Origin: Adiantum capillus-veneris
Taxonomy: Eukaryota > Streptophyta > Polypodiopsida > Polypodiales > Pteridaceae
Direction of reading: 5' to 3'
Assembly: GCA_014529385.2 (NCBI GenBank)
Contig: CM043943.1
Location: 152,095,592 to 152,159,591, forward strand
DNA: 64,000 nt
The position numbers were made by a program, and so were the translations under genes. The notes under the pieces are model-generated. The model was not told the origin of the DNA. It saw nothing but the letters and a program-made list of their open reading frames with translations, and searched no databases. Positions 47,553 to 58,365 of this stretch are shown here, piece by piece (within the stretch, counting starts at the first letter, position 1; every line of letters starts with the position of its first letter).

Positions 47553-48722
47553 CTACGAACACATCCTCTCCATTCCTCCCAGAGCCGCACCGACTCTAAT
47601 TAGTCTAGTCTCTGCTGCTCTTCTCAAAGAAAATCTCAGCCCAATAAAGACTACCCCCAGGTAAGTGTATGCATCTGTATACTCCACAATCTCATGACCA
47701 TATTTGAAAGTAGGTACTGATCTCCTGACCCATTGCGGTGTGGTGTCAAACACCATAACCTTTGTTTTACCTAGGTTTACACACAGTCCACTATCCTCTG
47801 CAAAACTGCGTAGTGCATCCAAATGTCGTTGCATACCTTCTGGTGAGTCAGATATCAGCACAATATCATCAGCATATAGCAACAATGGGATCCACGTCCC
47901 TGCCAGCTGGGCACCCCTGTCACCCTTTCTGTCAATGTAATCAGACACCTCATCAACATACATACCAAATAGAGTAGGAGACAATGGGCAGCCCTGTTTC
48001 ACTCCAATAGTAGAGTGAACTAAATTAGATACCCCTTCCGGAGTGCGTACATATCCCACCACTGATCTGCACAAAGCCATAATCCCCCAAATTACCTCTA
48101 TGGACACCCCAATCTCCTGCAGTCTGCGCATCAATCGAGCTCTTGGTACCATGTCAAATGCTTTGCGAAAATCCACAAAGCTACAATAGATCCGTCTCCC
48201 ATGTGCTCTGCCCTCCTCAATGATGGCCCTGAGTGTCAGAATATGATCAAGAGTGGAGAAACCCCTCCTGAAGCCGACCTGACCCTTTGCTCGTACACCT
48301 TCGCCCTCTGCCCAACTACTCAAGTGTTGCTCCAGAATAGATGCATACAACCGTGCCAATGTGTGTCCAACCATAATAGTGCGATAATTCCCATGCTCTG
48401 TAGGGTCACCAGCCTTGAAGATGGGCACAATATTAGACAACCTCCAAGTCTAATGTAATCCCTCACACATGGCATGATTGAACAACACTGCGAGAACCTC
48501 CATCAACATATCCCCGGCATGTATAAAGTGCTCCGCTACTAGACCGTCATGATCATATGCCTTCCCGGTCCTCTTCCTGTCGATGGCCCTTCGTACCATC
48601 TCAAGTGTAAAGAAAGTGCTCCTAGCTGGGCAAGGCTTGGTAGGGTCTGGAAGGGGTTCCTGTCTATGAATCGTATACAATGATGTCGCATATTGGCCCC
48701 ACACAACAGGTGAAGTAATCAC
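47553..48722 (-). pseudogene. LINE reverse transcriptase
   Basis: 48,450-48,722 gives the RT start (RAIDRKRTGKAYDHDGLVAE), ending at a stop between it and the next frame. 47,553-48,440 is a 295-residue uninterrupted RT core: IVPIFKAGDPTEHGNYR, QVGFRRGFSTLDHILTLRAI, YCSFVDFRKAFDMVPRARLM, GVKQGCPLSPTLFGMYVDEV, PLLLYADDIVLISDSPEGMQ (catalytic YADD), and LGKTKVMVFDTTP. It primes reverse transcription at a nicked target in active LINEs. The RT core looks undamaged apart from the stop at its N-terminal side. Confidence 0.9.
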
Positions 48723-48822
48723 TGGGGGAGGGGAGTGCTCATGGAAGTCTCGCCCATGCCTCTCCTGAGTCCCTACTCAAGAACATTTGATATAAGTCTC
48801 GCTCCATCTGAGCTAGGTAAGC

Positions 48823-49278
48823 TCACTTCTTCCGTCGCACAACGCGTCGGAAAGCAATCGGAGACTGTCTGTAAGTGATGACTCCTAACAAAAGATCCCT
48901 CTGAAGCTGGGCTCTCATCTCTTTGCATTCCTCATCATTCCAACTATTCCGGGGCATGCTCCCAAAATGTCGTCTCTTACCCGGCTGAGTTTGTGGGTAT
49001 GCCACTGATGCAGCAGCCCCATGCAATGTCTCAGTCAGTAGAGTGGTGCACTCCTCCACTGAGAGGCCTATACCATTTGTGCCAGCTGTGCCTTCCAATA
49101 GACAGTCCCATATATCCTCTGTATAAACAAAATCAATCTCTGGTGTAAATGTATAGCGGGTGTGTGACCTGCCTCCTGGTGTCTGGGTTGTACTATACTG
49201 AAATTTAACGGACAGTGTCAAGAGAGGATGATCTACTGCTATGCCCACTGGCCTGGCTCCCACTATGAAATCCTGAAT
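48823..49278 (-). pseudogene. LINE endonuclease end and linker
   Basis: The first readable LINE sequence is DFIVGARPVGIAVDHPLLTL, matching the final (S)DHxPL motif of APE-type endonucleases with Val for Ser. A linker follows with SMPRNSWNDEECKEMRAQLQ, typical before LINE RT. The remaining endonuclease is missing. The LSLSLS residues before it are translation of the flanking GA array. Confidence 0.65.
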
Positions 49279-49299
49279 GAGAGAGAGAGAGAGAGAGAG
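49279..49299. repeat. GA array at LINE 5' truncation
   Basis: 21 bp of (GA)n between the LINE and the 3' flank of the CCCH gene. Confidence 0.8.
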
Positions 49300-49811
49300 G
49301 TGTCGCCACCACAAGCAACACCTACATACTAGTATCTACAATGTGCAACAGTATGTTGTGTGACCTTTTTGACTTCTTGTGAAGTTTTCAAATGCTACAG
49401 AGCTCGCTCACCGACTACAAGCCAGTATGTTATTTTCCTGTATTCCCATGCTCCATTGGCAGGAGGAGGCTGTGGGCACCAAAACACTCTTTTTAACACA
49501 TCACCATGGCTAAAATGAAGACAGCACTAAGAGATTTAGAACCAAAACGCACCTGCAATTATTTGATCAATCAGCAGCTAGACAAGTCACCCAAAAATGT
49601 GGGCCTATTTACAAAATAGCTGCCCACTGGCTAAATTCAAATGAAGAGCGGCCCCAACAAGTCTTTCTCACAATTACCATGTCAAAGCAGTTTGAGTTTG
49701 CTCAAGTTTCAAGTTTCTCTCAACCCCAAGAACCTCGGCCTTAACCATCATCTTTGTCAATTTAAGCCACTAAGGCTGAGAAATGGAAGCTCATGTTTGT
49801 AAATTTGTACA
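49300..49811 (-). other. Probable 3' UTR and flank of the CCCH gene
   Basis: Non-coding, AT-moderate sequence directly after the stop codon, without TE motifs; it ends at the LINE. No clear poly(A) signal is assigned. Confidence 0.4.
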
Positions 49812-50578
49812 TCATACAAGCCTGGTGGAATTAGCTGTGTTTACCCCTGAAGCCTGAGTAAGCGGCTCTTTGTTGGCATTCGACTCGTCGCCCTTAACGG
49901 TGTTCTGAAGCCTTTCTGACACTGTAGAGCCAGGACTAACTGAAGGGGAGGATTCAGGCACATAGGGAGCCACAGGCATCTCATTTAAAGAAGAAAGTGA
50001 GGGGCTATAAGGTGGACTATAAGGCAGCACATTTACTGGGTGGTCGAACTTACACACCGGTCCAAACTTACAAATACCATGTTTAACATAATACGGGCAG
50101 GCTTGCTTTCCCTGTCAAATTGCCACGGAACTTCTTCAGAAAACCAGAAATTTTTGTAAAGGTAATATGATCAAAAATATACCTAGATGAATCCAGGATA
50201 AGCCCAGATTCACCTTCAAAGGGAAGTGCAAGCTAGCATGATCAAAAAGCCAGTCACAAAGGGAGAAAAACTTACAACACGAAGAGGTAGCCCCATTGGA
50301 TTTAACCCAGAGGGCAGGGACATAGCTCGGTCTTTAGGGTGATGATACTTGCAGTTCAATCCAAACTTGCAGTCACCTGTTTTCATGTAGTGGTGACAAT
50401 CAGGCTGCCCTGGCCTTTCTGGGAAAATTGTTTGCCCATGCAGAATGGTTGCTGTCGGCTTTCCTAAACCTGCTCCAGTTGTGAACTGCCCCTGTGCGTG
50501 AGGATAGTCAACACCTCTAGCAGGCAACACCTGACAACTCCTGTCTGATGTAGGCGTCTGCAGAGCTTGTCCTGGTTG
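49812..50578 (-). CDS. ZFN-type CCCH zinc-finger protein, last two exons (partial)
   Basis: Plant ZFN1-like nucleic-acid-binding protein with several CCCH fingers; only the C-terminal part is in the window. Exon at 50,276-50,578: acceptor TTGTTGCAG, phrase [19 protein letters not shown], finger C-x8-C-x5-C-x3-H ([20 protein letters not shown]), then GLPLR and donor GTAAG. Intron 50,112-50,275 (164 bp, ending TTTGACAG). Last exon 49,812-50,111: second finger [20 protein letters not shown], Ser/Pro-rich [20 protein letters not shown], stop at 49,812. Two closely spaced fingers followed by an 'S-MPVAPY' tail is the family's usual ending. Upstream exons are not visible before the right edge, so either a very long transposon-filled intron precedes it or the gene is a fragment. 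No stop interrupts the exons. Confidence 0.85.
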
Positions 50579-52862
50579 CTGCAACAAAAGGCATAAAACG
50601 CTGAGCTCTAATAGTCCAATAGTTCAAAGATGGCTTTTCCTCTGAAACAAAAAGAATTTATGCATACGACATAACAAATGTATAAGATGAAATAAATCGC
50701 CACTGCATGGGAAGGGTTATTATACACGAGCCTTTGAAAAGTATGAGCTTGTGAAATCCATAGATAGCATCCAAACACCAGTGCTTGGAAGGTTTCTGTA
50801 TATGTCCTTACTCCTCTATTTGAAACCTTCATATTTGAACTTGACCATGGGGTTTGTGCCCTTACGGTTGTTGCTATAAATGGAAAAGATTTCTATTGCC
50901 CAGACAAAAGACAGACTTCCCTCTAAGAGAAAACTACCATTGCTTGTATTACAAGGCTGCATTGCCAATGTATCTGATTATCTTCAACTCCGTATTTCAC
51001 GCACCAAATACACCAAGTTTTAATCTCGTATGTCAAGAAAAAATGCTGATTCCCAGTCTGATGTTAAGAGCCCCCATACAAAAAGGACTCCTTGTTGTCA
51101 CAAACTGCTGATGTGTCAAGCCACTGAAAACGGAGCCAACCTGCAAATCCCGGCCGAGAAGCCTAAACCCTAAGCAAAAGCAGCAAAAGAAGTTTTACCA
51201 ACTTGCAAAGACTTGCCAAGTGGCCTCTTTTTGAAGAAGAGTTCCCACCAACTTATGGGACCCCGTCCGATGGGGCCCAAGTGACACAAAGTCAATAAAT
51301 AAAGCTGAACCCACACACAGAGAACATAGCGTAAAAACTGCTGACGTGGCAAACTGTACCGATTTCCGCAATTCGCATTGCAGCATGGTGACGTGGCAGG
51401 TGTATGGATTTCCGTAATTTACACTGGGCAGCTTTTGAGGCCAGATGCTTTTGAGTTTGATGCTTTTCATGTAGCTGCTTTTCATAGGCCAAGGGCCTTT
51501 AAACATGTGCCATGGGCTCATTCACTAGCACGCTTCCGAGTGAAGGTGCAAAGCGTGGAGTACCGAGCGTGGAGTACCGGCTTCTATTGAGTCCAAGCAA
51601 TATAAAGAAATACCAAAAGAGGCGCCAAGGTTTGAGGCCAATGCTCTCTTGGGGTGGAATTCTGCCACTCCCCGTCTCGTGTGTCGTGCATCTCTTTCAA
51701 TTTAATTGTTATTTGAAGTGCTTAAAGTTGTTCAATCTGTTCTTTTTCGTTGGCATGTGGTGCCCGTCCCATGACACCCTGCATTTTCTAAAGCACCAAA
51801 GCCCCCTTTCTAATCAACATGACAGAGACTACCATCAACCTGCTTCACAAGTTCTCCAAATGTTGTAACCAATACCTGACTCTTGAATCTACCTCTCAAG
51901 ATCCTATTGAGACAATTCTGTCTCCCCATGGCAACATTGAATTGCCGGCATGGAACCTGTAAACCTGTCTTCTTCCACATTAACGTACAGTGAAAACTCC
52001 TCAGGACATGAGAGTGTCCTTTCAAGGGTTTGGAACAAATTCATCGTTTCTACTATGTTAGTTGTTCCTTACAAACCCTTATATACCTTCATAAGTTCAG
52101 AATAGTCTGAAATCACGATTTATAAGAGAGAATAAAGCACTCATAAACTATAAAAGCAAGGGACACAAGAAAAGAAAAGAGGAAAAAAAACAACTTAAAA
52201 TCATTTTATTTGCTATGAAACAAAACTAGATAAAACAGAACATTATTAATGTAAAAATGTTTTTAGAAAAGAGACACGAAAAATAAGTTGACGAAGCTTA
52301 TGTGGCTAAAACTTAAAAACAAGTACTCAACTTTAAACAAAAAAGGAAAAGACATCTTAAAACCTTAATCCTAAAAATCGAGCTTCACTCAACAACTTCT
52401 AAAGGAACGAGTTCTTAAGTCCTAACGTAAGCTAAATACGAAATCGGAAAATAAATACTACAACAAACCTACGAAAAAGAGGCTATAAATAACCAAAGAA
52501 GTACGAAGATCCAAACTTGACAATATGTGACCTCAACTTCGCTACTTGTCCAAACACGAAGAATAATATATCACCTTTATAATGCATAGCTTGGACAACA
52601 GCTATGACATCCCTACTCACGTCGTCAGTGCCGAAGAGTAGGTGCACGTTTGTATAGAGGTGATTCATGCTTTGAACGTACTCTACAAAACCAACGAGCT
52701 GAGTTTCTATCACCCTCCGGAGGTGATGGACATACTCAGCCATGATAAAGGCTAGCATTTATCAAGCTAGAGTAAAAATACTAGAAGCGCTAGAGATCAA
52801 AATAACAAAATAAGGTTTTACTAAGTCAAACAATAAGTGGCTTTTAAGCTTCCCACTTTTAT
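50579..52862. other. Intron or intergenic sequence upstream of the CCCH exons
   Basis: No further CCCH finger was found on the minus strand. It contains a diverged direct repeat of about 48 bp (GACGTGGCA...GATTTCCG...) at 51,343-51,440 and a doubled GCGTGGAGTACCG at 51,555-51,581. The 91-codon minus frame at 52,483-52,758 is unrecognised. Confidence 0.5.
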
Positions 52863-53363
52863 TTAATTTACCATAGTTACCCGCAACGGAAAATCGGAAC
52901 GGGGAACGGGGAATGGCAACATGCATGAAATGCCATTCCCTCTTTCGGATACAAACGCAAAAACTTTTGAAATAAGAGACTTGACTCTGAATTTAAGGTC
53001 CTCCAAATTTAGCTTCGTATATAGTGTTGTAAAGTCGAAAGTTTGGAGACATAAAGGAGAAGATTTCTCCTTAAGGCTTCTTGAAGAGTTCAAAAACTTT
53101 GTAACAAGAATCACACCTACTGGATCATTTAAAATCCAATTTGAATCGAAAGGTACATTTGCTTCCTTTAGCAAATTTTTCCACAAGTCATTTACACTAG
53201 GTAAAATGGCTTTGAGACAATAACTAAGCCATTTGGAAACCTCGCTCAAAGAGGTGTTGCAAGAAGCAGCTATAAATTTAGGCTTTATAGGGTTCTTGTG
53301 GAACTTCCAAACAATAAGCTGACACTTGAAACCAAAAGACTTACAAAAGTCTAGATGTTTCAA
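52863..53363 (-). pseudogene. Penelope-like element reverse-transcriptase fragment
   Basis: A 166-residue frame. CQLIVWKFHKNPIKPKFIAA matches the Penelope-like pattern 'P-lYw-pKlHKnP-k-RfI-as' (RT motif 1-2). NTSLSEVSKWLSYCLKAILP matches the 'lSkyL--iL-p' stretch. TFDFTTLYTKLNLEDLKFRV corresponds to the first catalytic-Asp block ('fDftsLYTniP'), Asp present. The fragment stops before the expected D-D pair, and neither a GIY-YIG endonuclease nor LTRs are seen nearby. The upstream end is cut by stops near 53,375. Family assignment is from recognised motif order, not from a search; another RT family is possible but less likely. Confidence 0.65.
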
Positions 53364-53916
53364 GATAACCTCTTACATCGAAAGCTCACAACCATTGTAA
53401 GTCTGAGCGTTTACGTCACCTAACAAGCATTCTAAATAGAACTTTTTGCACGTAAAACAAAGTTATTAGAGCACTTATCTACATAAGAGATTATAAAATC
53501 ACGATGAAATTCCCTAAGAGATCACAGAAATGTTCCTAGAGCAAGATGCTAATTTTAAAGAAGCTTTCTTAAGGACCACAGACATCCTTCAAACCCTTCT
53601 TTTAAGTTGAATTGCAAAAGTGAAAAATATAATAAACATATACGTTAGCTAACTCCTATTTCTACGAGGCGTTATGGCACCTCAGTGAGCCTATACGCAG
53701 GACGAGCATATCCAAGCACTTCAGAGTAGTTGCTTACCTTGATTGCACATGAGCACAACCAGTGTCCGCTAGACGTAGGCATTGCAAGTGTTCGCATGGT
53801 CTAGAATCAATATCCAAGCCTAAGTAGTATCTACATATGAAGCACCTCATATCAATGGGTTATTAACTCATTGGTAGGTGAGATTTAGCAGAATAAAACC
53901 AAGTTGTGGGGTCACG
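53364..53916. other. Unannotated spacer
   Basis: AT-rich, no motif. It may be the decayed remainder of the Penelope-like element. Confidence 0.4.
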
Positions 53917-54610
53917 CAGGGTGGTCTCGTACGGTCCTGTACGTTTTGTACACGTACGACGATGTGCGGTACTACACGAACTAAAAAAATTTATGATGTA
54001 CGATGACGTTATGTATGTTCAAAATAATCCAATAATCCTTAAGCCTAAGGCTTAGGCCTTAAAGAAACTTGCATTTGTACAGATTACAATTATGAGAGCT
54101 TGAGAGGAAGAGACCCAAGGGAGAGACGATGGAGAGCTTGTCACTTGAGACTCAAGAGCTTCAATGGGAGCTTGAGGGAGAGAGACCCAAGGGAGAAAAG
54201 ATGAAGAGCTTGAGCCTTGTCACTTGAGAGCTTCAATGGGAGCACATGGATGATGAGAGCATTGAGAGGCTGGAGCTTGTAGCTTGTAAATTGTGTTGAG
54301 AACAAGGTGGAGGAGTTGCTTAAATAAATTATAGGAAGAGAAAGAGCATGGGAGAGGGAGAGCATGGGGCATTATGCATGTGAGAGGGAGAGCATGGCAA
54401 TAGGCATTGGCACATGCCACATGGTTGCAAACATGCTCCAAAACGGCTCCATAAACGCCCACTAACGTTCACTGTCAACGTTCAAAAACTACCGCCAACG
54501 GTCATAAACGGCTACATTTTCGATTGAACAAAACGTACTAAACGTACTGAACGGAACGGGTCCGACCAAACGGTACTAGACATCCCGTACGTTGAACGAA
54601 AACTACCTTG
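53917..54610. mobile_element. Candidate non-autonomous hAT-like element (694 bp)
   Basis: Imperfect inverted ends: CAGGGTGGTCTCGT at 53,917 and, reading inward from 54,610, CAAGGTAGTTTTCGT. GTGGGGT occurs at 53,906-53,912 (four bases outside the left end) and at 54,611-54,617 (flush with the right end), an imperfect target-duplication candidate. Subterminal sequence is rich in GTACG/CGTAC motifs on both sides. The interior has a tandem repeat of about 85-90 bp (GAGCTTGAG...AGAGACCCAAGGGAG) at about 54,098-54,245 and no transposase. Confidence 0.4.
54098..54245. repeat. Tandem repeat inside the hAT-like candidate
   Basis: Two diverged copies sharing AGAGACCCAAGGGAGA and CACTTGAGA..AGAGCTTCAA plus TGGGAGC. 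Confidence 0.6.
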
Positions 54611-54623
54611 GTGGGGTGTCTTC

Positions 54624-55949
54624 TATAACCGGACTGTACACAGTAGTGGGGGGTACTATTTCAATTACCTGTTAACTTTACACAGAGCACTCGGAAGAAA
54701 AGAGAACACAGATGCGTCTAGCGACTAGAATGTCACTGCGCACACAAGATCGCACCCTGTAGGCCCAAAAGATTGGCGTCCCTTTCAAAATTTCTTTATT
54801 CAATTCAAAGTCGACGATCCGAACACTTAGATCAAACTCTCACAAAGCTGTCCAAACCTGGCGAGGGCTGAAAACGTAGGTTACCGACCTGATTTCGGTA
54901 ACATAATGGTGCCAGAAACCCTGTAGGTCAAAAGTACCTGTCTAGGACGGATTCCCTCGCAATTCAGAAGCTTTTTGGTGAGCTGTAACAGAATTTCAGT
55001 GTGCTATAATTCTTTGTCTTTCCATTGTTGGGTGCCCAAAACCCTGTACACGCATCGCAAGGCTCCCCATGTGTTTCCTTGCAGTTTAAATGCGAAACCC
55101 TAAACCTGCAAAACAACATAGCAAGCTGTAATTCTCTGCTTTGGATCGTTTTTGGCGGAGCGAACACGTCTGCACGTGTCCCAAGGCCTCCCGTATGCAA
55201 TGGGATAGTTTCCATGTAAATTGGACGAGTTTTCATGCAAAAAAGCTCTACAAATCCGCAATCCTTCGCGATAGAACTGTGCGTACCTTTGAGGGATTAG
55301 CAAGTAGCTAATCGGGTTCCTCTCAAAAGGCTCTTGCCTTGGCAAACGCGCATAAAACCCCCAGAACTATACAACCAACTGAGTAGCCCAACTAGTGGAG
55401 CATTACCATATGTGCAAAGGGGAGAAAGAGAGAGATGCACTAGAGCAAATCATCGCGCTACATGAGACAAAGTTGAAGGCCAGCTTTCCATTAAAGTTGT
55501 AAACCTACACCCACTACTCATACACACACTGTAAGTCACAATGAGCTTCAAAACAGCCCCAATCCTCATTTGGGCGCCCCCTCTTGTTGAGGTGTCCTGC
55601 ACGTTTCTCTTCGTTTGCCAACTGTCCCGTTTGCCCCTTGTGTCACAAGGACGTGGCGACTGCTAACATTAGTTCTTGGTCTCTTTCCCATGATTTTCGT
55701 TTAATTTTTGAGACCCTCTTTTTGAAGTTGCAAATAGCCGGACATTATATGGACAATGTGAAACTGTAGTTTCACCCGCAGACGGGAAGTTGTTCGGCAC
55801 TAAAATTCCGGTAGTAAAAGGCTCCGTTGAAAGTCATTTGGGTCCCCTCGCCACACTTAATAAGTTGGTGGATACTAGGAAACTAACTCAATGGAGGCAC
55901 AGTGCCAAGGTGAAGTCCCCAAGAGAAAATCACCCGAGAACTGGGCTAC
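54624..55949 (-). repeat. Old LTR related to chromovirus E (diverged, probably solo or truncated)
   Basis: Starts TATAACCGGACTGTACA and aligns with the element E LTR from 55,950 onward, sharing blocks such as CTATTTCAATTACCTGTTAA, GTCCAAACCTGGCGAGGGCT and GCGAAACCCTAAACCTGCA, with clearly more differences than the two E LTRs show. The outer third aligns only patchily. It abuts the E 3' LTR directly. Confidence 0.7.
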
Positions 55950-57455
55950 TATAACCGGCCCGTACAACGTAGAGGGCGGTACTATTTCAATTACCTGTTA
56001 ACTTTACATAGAGCACTGAGAAGGGAAGAGAACACAGTTGCGTCCAACGACTAGAATGTCACTGCGCACACGAGACCGACACCCTGTAGGCCCCAAAGAC
56101 TGGCGCCCCTTTCGGTATTTCTTTATTCAATTTAAGGTAGACGATCCGACCACTTAGCACAAGCTTTCACAAAGCTGTCCAAACCTGGCGAGGGCTGAAA
56201 ACGCAGGTTTTCGACCGGATTTCGACAACATAACGGCGCAAAAACCCCTGTAGGTCAAAAACACCTGTCTAGGACGGATTCCCTCGATATCTGGAAGCTT
56301 TCTGGTGAGCTGTCACAGAAATTCAGCGGGCTGTAATTCTCTGTTTTTCACTGCCGGGAGCCCAAAAGCCTGTACACGCATCCCAAGGCTCTCACGAGGC
56401 TCCCCCGATATTCCCTTGCAGTTTAGGTGCGAAACCCTAAACCTGCAGAAAAACACAGCAGGCTGTAATTCCCTGTTTCGGATCGTTTTTAGCGGAGCGA
56501 ACACGCCTACGCGTGTCCCAAGGGCTCCCGCACGCAATGGGACAGTTCCCCTGTGAATTGGACGAGTTTTCACACGAGAAAACTCTCCAAACTCGCAATC
56601 TTTCGTGATGGAACTGTGCGTACCTGTGGGGGATTAGCAATTAGCTAATCCGGTTCCTGTTCAGAAGGCTCTTGCCTTGGCAAACACGCATAAACCCCCA
56701 GAACTGTACATAGGTCAAATGAGAAGCCCACTAGTGGGGCATAACATACTGTACGTAGGGGAGAAAGAGAGCAGTATGTAGCGTACGGGGCATCACTCCC
56801 GTCACCATACTGTGCATAGAGGGCAAGGTAAGCATTCCATAGCTTCTGTACCTGCTACAATCCACCTGAGGCTGAAAATGGCGCCCCCTTTGTTGATATG
56901 CAACTCGTTTTTGCCTCCCAGAGTGGCAGAATCGCTCACAGGCTGACACGTCGCCCAGTTTCCGAGTTTGGGCTTTCCCTGCTAAAAATATCTCATCTGG
57001 TACGTCAGTTGACTTGGCAGCAGAGCAATAAAATGTTCCCCTTGTCATTCCAGAGCTAATGATGCGAACACATTTTCCAGTCAAAAATAGCAGTTCCCTA
57101 AATTTTAGGAGATGCTTCCATGGCGTCCCTATCGGTCTCCTGACCATCATTGAAGACTACCATTTGACCAACATCTACAATGTGGGTTAATTTACTGGCC
57201 CCTTTCAACTTATAAAGTTGTTGTGACTCGACGAGTGGCCCAAATTCCAGTTTGGCGCACAAGAGCTTCCATACTCATCAGAATTCAATGCTAACTGGCC
57301 CGGGCAGTCCCTGTCTGACAGACCTAGATCCCCGATGTGAAAAACCCATTTGGCTGCAGCCATTTCACACTCGCCATGCAATGTCCACTTGCACCTTTTC
57401 AAGGGTTTTGGGACAAACGGAAGGCACCAGGAAAAATACACCTCCTGGTGACACA
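55950..57455 (-). repeat. Chromovirus E 3' LTR (about 1,506 bp)
   Basis: On the element strand it begins TGTCACCAGG and ends at CCGGTTATA. Homologous to 62,847-64,000. The left flank is GCTAC; its partner would lie outside the window. Confidence 0.85.
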
Positions 57456-57467
57456 CCCCACCCTTGA

Positions 57468-57762
57468 AATACTGCAAGCGACCTCGCTTGCATGCCAATA
57501 ATACATGCAGATATCTCCTGATATCACATATATTCTATGATGGGGATCCAAGATATACATGCTTCCGGAAATGTAGCGTTGGACGATTAAACAATCCCAC
57601 CAACCTGGCTACGACACATATATCAAGCATAGAAGTCTTCTAGTGTACTCTTGAGCACAAACTTCTCTAGCTAAATTCTGTATGGAAAGAGTAGATACAA
57701 TCGCTTAACTACTCTCTTGAGTATCATGAACCATGCTCTTGCCTTGCTCCAAAAAGGCTGCA
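57468..57762 (-). other. 3' untranslated segment of chromovirus E
   Basis: Non-coding stretch between the pol stop and the polypurine tract; nothing else seen. Confidence 0.6.
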
Positions 57763-58332
57763 TCAAGTCACTGTGGGTTCCATTTGAAAGGCTTCAAGAT
57801 ACAATTGCAATAGCTGAGGTGAATCAAGCAATTCAGACTCTTCCATCCATTTGGCATCTAATGATGGATAGTTCTTGAACTTCACCAAATAGCGTCTTGC
57901 AACCTTTCCTCTAACCTTTCTTTCTTTATGTGCCAATATCTGTTCAGGAACAAGGATTTCATCCAATTCTTCCACTTCGGGTTGTTCCTCATCAAGCATA
58001 TTCTTTGGCACATCACCAACAAAGGGCCTTAGAAGGCTGACATGAAAAGCATTATGTATTTTCCAGCCTTCTGGTAGCTTTAACCTGTAAGCTACATCGC
58101 TGATCTTTTCTGAAATCTGAAAAGGACCATAATATCGCATACTGAGCTTAGGAAACAAGCGTTCCTTGCCTTTCCTTTTCCTTAACCTGGCCTTTTCAAA
58201 GCGTAAAAGTACCCCATCACCAAGTGAAAATACAAGTTCACGACGGTGATGATCAACAGCTTTCTTTTGCTTAGCCTGAGTCTTCTCAAGAGCAATCTTT
58301 ATCTTCCTGTATGTTTCATCCATATCTTGCAC
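57763..58332 (-). pseudogene. Chromovirus E integrase C-terminus and chromodomain
   Basis: A 189-residue frame: KQKKAVDHHRRELVFSLGDG, MRYYGPFQISEKISDVAYRL, HNAFHVSLLRPFVGDVP, then a chromodomain with EILVPEQILAHKERKVRGKV, RRYLVKFKNYPSLDAKWMEE. Chromodomains of this kind direct chromovirus integration to marked heterochromatin (family knowledge). It ends at a natural stop about 295 bp before the polypurine tract. It is separated from the integrase core by a stop and about 10 codons. Confidence 0.85.
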
Positions 58333-58365
58333 ATACTTGTCTGCCTCAAATATCTTGTCCTTAGT

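Larger units (their letters stand above)
46137..49278 (-). mobile_element. 5'-truncated LINE (non-LTR retrotransposon)
   Basis: Minus-strand order: last endonuclease motif, linker, RT with YADD, C-terminal CCHC-type domain, 3' tail of (CATTT)n. About 3.1 kb remain. Most of the endonuclease domain and any ORF1 are absent, and the truncation point abuts a GA array (49,279-49,299). At least three stop codons interrupt the frame. Confidence 0.85.
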
